Assembly: GCF_020283565.1 (NCBI RefSeq)
Contig: NC_060063.1
Coordinates: 25,784,777 to 25,848,776 of the forward strand
Direction of reading: 5' to 3'
From: Trifolium pratense
Taxonomy: Eukaryota; Streptophyta; Magnoliopsida; Fabales; Fabaceae
DNA length: 64,000 nt
The position numbers and the translations under genes were made by a program. Position 1 is the first letter of the stretch; each line of letters begins with the position of its first letter. This document shows positions 56,996-64,000 of this stretch, in pieces. The notes under the pieces are model-generated. The model saw only the letters and a list, made by a program, of their open reading frames with translations. It was not told the origin of the DNA and did no database searches.

Positions 56996-58199
56996 CCCAA
57001 AAGATTCAATACCCGCTAATCTTTTGTTTCTTTAGTTGTGAGATTCATTATCCACTAACTAACCTTGTACTTTTATGTAATTTTGTATTTACAATAGTTA
57101 AATTTGTCAAACACTTTAATTTTATTCTACTAACCTCCAACCGACTTTTGAAATAAATCATTTAATAAGGATAGGGCTGTGCAAGAAAAGCTGAATATAA
57201 TCCACCTGTATCTGAATTTAAATCACCAAAGTTGAATATTCAATCCCTTAAAATCACACATTGAGTAACTTGAACCGATCAATATATCATTATGCATTTT
57301 ATTAAGAGCTTAAAAAGTGCATAAGAAATAAGAATTGCATAAAAAATATACACCAATTTGTGTTAAGCTAATTAGTGATGATGGTGGAATTTTGGGATTT
57401 AGGAGCTCAAATTTAAATATAATTATGTTAAGCTCAAATTTGTTTTTTTAAAAAAATAAACACCAATTTGTATTAAGCTAAAATATAATTATGTTAAAAG
57501 AAGCTCAAACTTAAATTTAAAAAATGTATAGATGTCTCTTATATTTAGAGCTGCTAGTAAGTCGTTCTCAATGTTGATTTCTTAACAAACACATTAAATG
57601 ATTATGATTGTGTATTTTCTAGACGTATCTTTTACAAGTAAAAGGAATGTTGAGTTGCTCACAGTCAAGTTTTTTGATGATGTGACACTCTATAAGAAAA
57701 GTTTACAATCTCTATTAAAAAATACAAATTAGTACTTCACTTGTGAGTGAGTTCCAATGATGGATTGTTCAAACACTTCAAAATTTTTCTCTTCGGTCTT
57801 TTTACGGGAAGTGAATTGAATGGTCAACATAATGTTAGCACTTTTTTGCTCTCACGTAGTAGATTAATCTGCTTTTAAATGGTCATAAAGATTTGTTCAC
57901 ATCTTTTTGTCACACATATAAAAAAATTAAAAATTAAAAAAATGAAACACCCTTCTATCTAACTACATTTTTTTTTTGGAACACATTACTTTCAAGCACA
58001 TATCAACTCACTATCACTTCTCGGATCAATCCCCAAACCTAGGAGGAGAAGGCACCCAACAAACCAAAATTATGAGCTTTGGTGCCATTAACGAAATAAC
58101 AACATGAAGAAGGATTTGTTCGACCTCATAGACCGGTGACTCATGTTATTAAATTAGCAGTCGAGTATATGAATGCTGCGAAGAACTTGGCAGCAGTGA
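56996..58199. other. Intergenic, no gene seen
   Basis: AT-rich. A word with ATAATTATGTTAA and AAGCTCAAA occurs twice near 57415-57510 (local duplication). No ORF with a family pattern. Confidence 0.35.
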
Positions 58200-58612
58200 C
58201 AGCGAGCAACAACAGTGTTAGAAGGCTTACAATATGCTCGTCGAATGGGTTTTACGAGAGTGGAACTGAATATCGATTCTCAAGTTGTAGTGCAAGTGGT
58301 TCGGAATGGTTCCCTGCAAAGTAACTCAGGGCTTGCGTTGGTAAAGCAAATCTGGAGGCTTTTGGCTTTGGATTGGATTGTAGAGATTGAGCATTCGTAC
58401 GGGAAGCAAATATGTGTGCAGATGCGTTGGCCAATATCGGGTGCTCTCTAGGCGAGGAGATGATCTTCTATGATGTCTGTCCACCTCAAATAAGAGAGAT
58501 ATGTGAAAAGGATAGGATGGGGTTCCCTACACCTAGACTAATCCTGTTGTAATTTGTTTCTTTTTCCTGGGCTTCAGCCCTCTATTCTACCAAAAAAAAA
58601 ATATGGAAAAAA
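58200..58612 (+). pseudogene. LINE-type RNase H C-terminal fragment with poly(A)
   Basis: The frame at 58215 reads LEGLQYARRMGFTRVELNID and SQVVVQVVRNGS, then IEHSYG. After one base shift near 58399 it continues REANMCADALANIGCSLGEE and on to a stop near 58552. This is the end of an RVT_3 RNase H domain, with Asp of the NIDSQ motif and Asp of CADALAN visible. A 3' UTR with GGGCTTCAGCCC and about nine A follows. It is a 5'-truncated LINE copy. Confidence 0.85.
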
Positions 58613-58618
58613 GAATAT

Positions 58619-58810
58619 ACATTGAAGGTGTAAAATAATTTTACATTGTCAATCAATCACAACCATATTTTCTGTCATGTCACCCCACTCACTTAATCCT
58701 ACTTTCTTAATATGACATTGAAGGTTTAACCATTCTTATTGGTTGTCAGTATAAAATTAATTTACATTGATAGTGTGTGACATTTAAACTCAATTAATAT
58801 ATACATTTAA
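58619..58810. mobile_element. Diverged relative of the 34199 MITE
   Basis: Shares the order AATTTTACATTGTCAATCAAT, CAACCAT and TATGACA with the 34199 element, with poor inverted ends. Confidence 0.4.
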
Positions 58811-59143
58811 ACTCAATTAATATTTACATTTTTAAACTGAAAATATTATATAAGAAATTGAAAAAATATTCTTGAGCAAGATGTATTATTTGGCTAGAAA
58901 ATCAGGGGTGTAAAGTTACTGCATTGGACTGAGACTATATATGTGAAGATTGTCTGGAGCAGAAATTGAAATAGATGGGCTTAAGTGTCTAGCCAAGTTG
59001 TTAAAGCCCAACATTTTATTTCAATTCTCATTTTTTTAGAAAAACTTTAGTCCCTATATTTTTTGAAAATTTGATTTGATAGTCCCTATATTTATTCCTT
59101 ACTAATCAATCCGATGGAATTATTAGTTATATTTTCTTGGGTC
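58811..59143. other. Intergenic, no gene seen
   Basis: AT-rich sequence with no structure noted. Confidence 0.35.
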
Positions 59144-59318
59144 ATGCTAAACAGTGCCCCCGGGGCACTTGTTAAGCATACCTAAAAAGGAAATAAAAAA
59201 TAAAATTTATATTGAAAAGACAACTTTTTGTACTTTTGAGGCATTGAATGCACGCATTTCGAGACAAAATTTCTATTTTAAGATGCTTAACCAGTGCCCC
59301 GGGGGCACTGTTTAGCAT
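59144..59318. mobile_element. MITE with GC-rich inverted ends
   Basis: Left end ATGCTAAACAGTGCCCCCGG and onward to TTAAGCAT, mirrored at the right from ATGCTTAACCAGTGCCCCGG to TTTAGCAT. The ends are about 36 bp. Inside each end CCCCGGGG-type words are themselves palindromic. No TSD resolved. Confidence 0.8.
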
Positions 59319-59750
59319 TTTCCTATTTTCTTTTAATCAAATATCATCAGTTATTTAATGAATTTGAAAAATAAATTTTTAATTTTTTTTTTATAATTAG
59401 GATAGAGTAATTGTGTAGCCCTTCATTTTGCTCTAACATTATGTAGAGGTGGAAACATTTTAATGATATGGAAGCCAACATGCTTACAGTGCCAATGTTA
59501 ATTTTCCTAGAAATAAAAAAGGCAAACAAAAAAGGAGGAAGGGGAAGAAAATTCAGAATTTAGGTTCTCCGATTTGCGAGGTTACTGGGCGGAAAACAAT
59601 CCTACATATTTGTTTGAATCGAAGTAGCGAATAAAAGGAGAAACAAGTGATTATAGGTTAGGTTGAGAGGACGAAGAAGATACCGCAACATAAAACATTG
59701 ATAAGCCAATAAAGATTCACCGAAATGGTGAGAATATTATTGATAAGAAT

Positions 59751-60083
59751 TTTTTTTCGTTAAACTAAGAGCATATATAATGACGTCAAAGAATCTAGAA
59801 GGAATCCCAACTAGGTTGGCACCCATCGTAGACCCTTATCCTGTGTCGAGTGCTCATAATAATATATATAGAAGAAAAAAAAAGGAAAAAATAGTACAAG
59901 CTGGGGGGGCAAGACCAAACCCAACAAAAACACACTAAACAACAAAGCAAACGCAAGAGGAAAAAAAAAACCCTAAGAAATGCTTAAGCGAGTACAACCA
60001 AATCAATCCATGATGAAGTCATCATAAACAAAGTGAGACAAAGATGATCACCATTAAAAGTCAACAATATAGAGGCCGTGGCT
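59751..60083 (-). mobile_element. 5'-truncated LINE 3' end with 17-bp TSD
   Basis: ATATTATTGATAAGAAT is directly repeated at 59734-59750 and 60084-60100. On the minus strand the insert ends in about eight A after CTTAGTTTAACG. The GGGTGCCAACCTAGTTGGGA word suits a LINE 3' UTR. No ORF. Confidence 0.8.
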
Positions 60084-60100
60084 ATATTATTGATAAGAAT

Positions 60101-61538
60101 CGAGTATAGTTTCTCATCTAAAATCCAAAAAGAGAATCAATTATAGTTTCTCATCTAAAATCCAAAAAGAGGATACATACCACACTTATCGTTCTCATTA
60201 TAGAAGATTCTAATTCATTTCAAATGAGGTTTTCCATAAATGATCCTTATCAAAGACACACTTGTTGCAAACAATTTTAAAAGAGTTCTCTAGACTTGAT
60301 TTCAAAAGTTCAACCTGCCTTTGTTCTTGAGAGGCAGCTTATTACTTATTAGATGGTATTTTGGTGGTAAATGAGATAATTGATAACTTGGAAATATTTG
60401 AAGTTTATTCTTAGTAAGATAGACCTCTTAGGAAAATGGATTTCTCAGATAAAAGCTCTCGTTTTCGAGAGTTTCTTTTACCGTCCTACGAGTTTTTCGC
60501 ACACTTAAGTAGCAGATGAATAAAAATGAAAAATTTAAAAAAAAAATTGTTCGTTACTTAAGTAACGAATGATATTTGAGATAATGGTAAGACATGTTTA
60601 ACGCTCATACTTGAAAGGAAAAAGTAGAAAGAACAAATAATTAAATAATATTTATTTTAAAATAATTAAATAATATTTTATTGGTGTGTGCATCCAAATG
60701 ATATCTAAATGATTGCGTTTAGGTAAGAATTAGTCATTCTTTTCAATGAAAAAGTGGCTAAACATCTTAAGCTGGTTGATTGCATTAAGTGTATATGTCT
60801 TTATCTTGGAACGTTTTAACCAAAATTTGAACATCAATTTTTTATTTATGTGTAAATTTATAATAATCATTTTTATAATTTCGTCTACCGATAAAAAAAA
60901 GAGAATTTAGTCTTCTAAGATTGATTGAATAATCCACTTGTGCGTCATGAAAGTGTTTGATAACGGATTTTGGATGTTACTATAAAATATTTTAATACTA
61001 ATAACAATATAACTACTACGTCAAAAAAACTAATACGTCATAGTAGAACTCAAATTCAAAACAAATACTACCAGCTAACCTGTTCAGCTTAGAAAATTAT
61101 AATTAATTTGCGCAGACATGGTTGTTGTCAACTATCAATATTTTACTTTGGTGAAAAGAAATAAGATGCAAGTTGGATAATGGAGATTCATTATGTCTTT
61201 GGTGACCAGATTCCCTTAAAAAAAATATTTTTTTTTATAATTCTGTTTGATAAAAATAGCGAATAATCGATAATAATTAAATATATTCAACATAATTATG
61301 TAAATTTTGTAATAAACATATAATTAAATTTAGATCATGAGCTTGTTTGTTATAGTTTTTTAAAAATAGATTCTTATAGTGTTAAATAATTTTGTGTAAA
61401 ATTTTTTACAAAAAAACTTTTTATAAAAGCTTCAAATGAAAACTTGGCTTGAATAGTTATTCTTAAAATGTAATTTTAGGTATTTGATCATTTTATTGAA
61501 ACTTTTTTTGGATATCAAAATTTCGAAAAATCACTTAA
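60101..61538. other. Intergenic, no gene seen
   Basis: A 35-bp tandem duplication (TAGTTTCTCATCTAAAATCC) lies at about 60107-60180. The rest is AT-rich with no supported ORF. Confidence 0.35.
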
Positions 61539-64000
61539 TTTTTTTTTTGAAGAAGCTAAAATGAGATATATATTAAACTAAAAATAGTCATCTCAGCACA
61601 AGGTGTGCCTAGATGAACTACCAGAGTTTACAGAAAGACAGAAAAGAAAAATAAAAGATCAACATCATACAAAGCCCAAACATAACAAAGGACTAGACCA
61701 CCAGCTATGGTAGTTTAAAGCCAAAGTAACATTCTTCGACTTCAACCACCTATACGAAAATAACTTGATCTTGTCCAATAACTGGAGAGAAGTGCTAGTT
61801 GAGCCTGTAAACAATCTATGGTTTCTTTCCGTCCATATAACTCATACGCTGACAAGCCAAATAAGCTGCAAAAAAGACCGTCGTGTCCGTGATCCACCAA
61901 ATGATGATGTGAAGTGAACGAAGTGGGCCCGGATAGTACTGGAGTCCGTCAAAGAAATGTCAATCCACGTGCACACCGAAGCCCAAAGAGAACCAAAAAA
62001 ATCGCAAGAGATGAACAGATGATGAGCCGACTCTGCCTCCCCACAACCAGCTACGCACACCTGTGCTGAAGAAGATAAGATGCCTCGAATAACCAAATTT
62101 GTCTTTGTAGGTAACCTATCGTGAAGTAGACGCCACGCAAAGATGGATACCTTCAAAGGAACCTGAGGATGCCAAATAAAAACTGACACTCCCTCAACAT
62201 GTCCTCCTCCCACGCCCTCAACTGCCTCCGCCAAACCCAAGCCGCCCCATCCAACCCCCACCCTAACGAGAACATCTCAGCCACCGTACGCGACTTAGTC
62301 TCTGATAAAGCAAACAGACGACCAAATCGCTCACATAAAGGATTCTCATCCACCCATGGGTCAGTCCAAAAAAGAGTATTTGAACCGTCCCCCACTACCC
62401 TAACAACATGCTCCCCGAACCAACCTCCCCCTGACTCTCCAACACCATCCCGAATGCTCACTATCTCTCGCCACCACAAAGACCCTCGCCGCCCCCCATC
62501 TCTCAATCTCCCTCGTTCCACCCCATATCGCGCTGCCAATACACGAAACCACAACCCCTCTCGATCCACTAACATCCTCCAACACCATTTACCTAACAGT
62601 GCCAAATTAAACTCCCGCAACTGCCGCACCCCCAAACCTCCATACTCTTTCCGTAAACAAATAGTTTTCCAATTTACCCAAGCTGTTTTCCTAACATCCT
62701 CACACCCCCCCAAAAAAAATTTAATTAAAAGAGATTCAATAGAGGAAATGATACCTGAAGGAGCTTTGAAGAAGGAGAGAGCATAGACAGGTAGAGATGT
62801 CAAGACAGACTTAATCAAAACCAGACGACCACCAAAAGAAAGAAAGCGACTCTTCCACCCAGATAATCGATTCTTTAAACGTTCCAACACCGAATTCCAA
62901 AAGCCCAGACGCCGCGAATCACCCCCAATAGGAAGACCCAGGTAAAGAAAAGGAATTTTTCCCACTTTACAACATAAAGCAGACGCAGCTTCGCCTAACC
63001 AGGATTCGGGAATATTCACCCCAACAAGCAAACTTTTGTTAAAATTGACCTTTAAACCTGACATTGTCTCGAATAACACTAATAACGCTCTCAGAGCCCG
63101 TACATTAGCCCAACTCTTCGCCCCCATTAACAGAGTGTCATCGGCAAACTGCAAATGCGACACCGAAATAGGATCCGACTCCCCTAAACTATACCCCACA
63201 AATAAATTACGCTCTACCATAGCCTCCATCAGCACATTTAACCCCTCCGCAGCCAAGAGGAAAAGAAAAGGAGACAGCGGATCTCCTTGTCTAAGGCCTC
63301 TCTCAAGAGGGAACTCATCAGTTGGGCTACCATTTACCAAAATAGATGCCGTAGCCGTACCCACACACTCCCTAATCCACTTCCTCCACAAAGTAGGGAA
63401 CGACATACTCGCCATAACCTTGTCCAAATAACTCCAATCCACCGAATCATAGGCTTTCTCGAAATCCACCTTAAAAAGCATAAGTTCCTTCTTAGACTTC
63501 CGAGCCTCATCCACAACCTCATTGGCTATAAGAATTCCATCCAGGATCTGCCTATCCTTAACGAACGCCGTCTGAGACTCTGCTACCACACTACCAATAA
63601 CAAGACGTAACCGATTCGCAAGTACCTTCGCCAAAATTTTATAAATACTACCAACTAACGAAATCGGTCGAAAATCATTCAGCCGTTGAGGGCTATCAAC
63701 CTTTGGGATCAACGCAATAAAAGTAGAATTGATACCTTTTGTCAGTTTTCCATTCCGATGAAAATCTAAAATAAAACGCATGACATCTCCCCTCAACTCA
63801 GTCCAAAAATCCTTAAAGAAACCAAAATTTATCCCATCAGGCCCAGGACTTTTAAAACTATCACAGTCTCACACTGCTGTTTTCACCTCTGCTTCTGTAA
63901 AAGGCTTGATAAGGCTACCACGCTCAAAATGGCTCAACCTCTTAAACTGCAGATTATCCACACCGGGTCTTTCCATATCTGGATTCTTAAAGTGAGACGC
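61539..64000 (-). mobile_element. L1-type LINE, 3' half, runs off the right edge
   Basis: Poly(A) (T-run on plus) at about 61539-61548, a 3' UTR with GGCACACCTTGTGCTGAGAT, and ORF2 upstream of it. The 5' half lies outside the window. The TSD could not be tested. Confidence 0.9.
61665..64000 (-). pseudogene. LINE ORF2 (reverse transcriptase, zf-RVT), decayed and partial
   Basis: The frame enters from the right edge. The stretch before the first long ORF contains FKSPGPDGINFGFFKDFW, an RT landmark, after a TGA at 63869-63871 where Trp is usual. The RT domain follows (62153-63796): STFIALIPKV, FRPISLVGSIYKILAKVLAN, FVKDRQILDG, LFKVDFEKAYDSVDW, GLRQGDPLSPFLF, FADD at residues 217-220 and FLYLGLPIGG. 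The frame then breaks near 62160-62190; compared with the family about 50-60 residues seem to be missing. The zf-RVT domain continues in another frame (VPLKVSIFAWRLLHDRLPTK, CGEAESAHHLFISC). A TGA at 61842-61844 again replaces an expected Trp, after which VIWTERNHRLF and SWWSSPLLCLG run to the stop at 61665. Not functional. Confidence 0.92.

Noticed and set aside
62199..62786. 195-codon plus-strand ORF, Ser/Pro/Arg-rich
   Set aside because: Complement of the LINE ORF2; codon shadow with no domain.

Overview
This window is plant nuclear DNA: it is AT-rich, carries plant-type LTR retrotransposons, L1-type LINEs, hAT, Mutator and Stowaway-like elements, and has GT-AG introns. The style of the repeats (a Sirevirus with an envelope-like gene, legume-like SINE and MITE types) suggests a legume, perhaps of the clover/medic/pea group. 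That placement is an inference from memory of repeat styles and was not tested by any search.

Host genes are few. One plausible intact host gene lies at the left edge (109-726, minus; an acidic, Asn-rich protein with an AT-hook-like motif and a possible intron in its 5' leader). A second gene type, a two-exon gene with a C-terminal DUF3883/NO VEIN-like PD-(D/E)XK nuclease-fold domain, is present twice (40173-41037 and 43030-43901, plus). Each copy has its own frameshift(s). The first copy sits between the arms of a large inverted-repeat element.

Layout. 1-5.4 kb: the host gene, then MITEs, a TIR element holding a SINE, and a LINE 3' fragment. 5.4-10.0 kb: a young Tnt1-like copia element (minus) with 5-bp TSD, near-identical LTRs and a single in-frame stop in its polyprotein; it split the LINE, whose poly(A) tail follows it. 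10-17 kb: hAT, Stowaway-like and Mutator-like non-autonomous elements, several with exact target-site duplications, and an RNase H pseudogene. 17.5-20.8 kb: a Helitron-like, AT-rich degenerate tandem array with LINE 3' ends and a hAT element. 22.3-27.7 kb: four 398-bp full-length hairpin MITEs lying in TA microsatellites, two of them flanking a 3.4-kb compound palindrome whose two cores are arrays of short hairpin repeats. 28-39 kb: tRNA-like SINE pieces, LTR remnants, a hAT element with exact TSD, a Pack-MULE-like element and a MULE with 63-codon tandem repeats. 39.2-42.5 kb: the inverted-repeat element with the captured gene. 42.9-56.7 kb: the second gene copy, split by a 12.2-kb Sirevirus (minus) that inserted into its GGA repeat. 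The Sirevirus carries gag, pol, an envelope-like ORF and, on the opposite strand, a 121-codon ORF. 56.7-64 kb: LTR and LINE remnants, ending in a decayed L1-type LINE that runs off the right edge.

The genes do not form a pathway. The window is a nested transposon landscape in which relative ages can be read from insertions: LINE before copia, gene capture and duplication before Sirevirus, older LTR before MULE. The observations I rate highest are the compound palindrome with hairpin arrays, the captured nuclease-fold gene, and the antisense ORF and promoter-like leader inside the Sirevirus.
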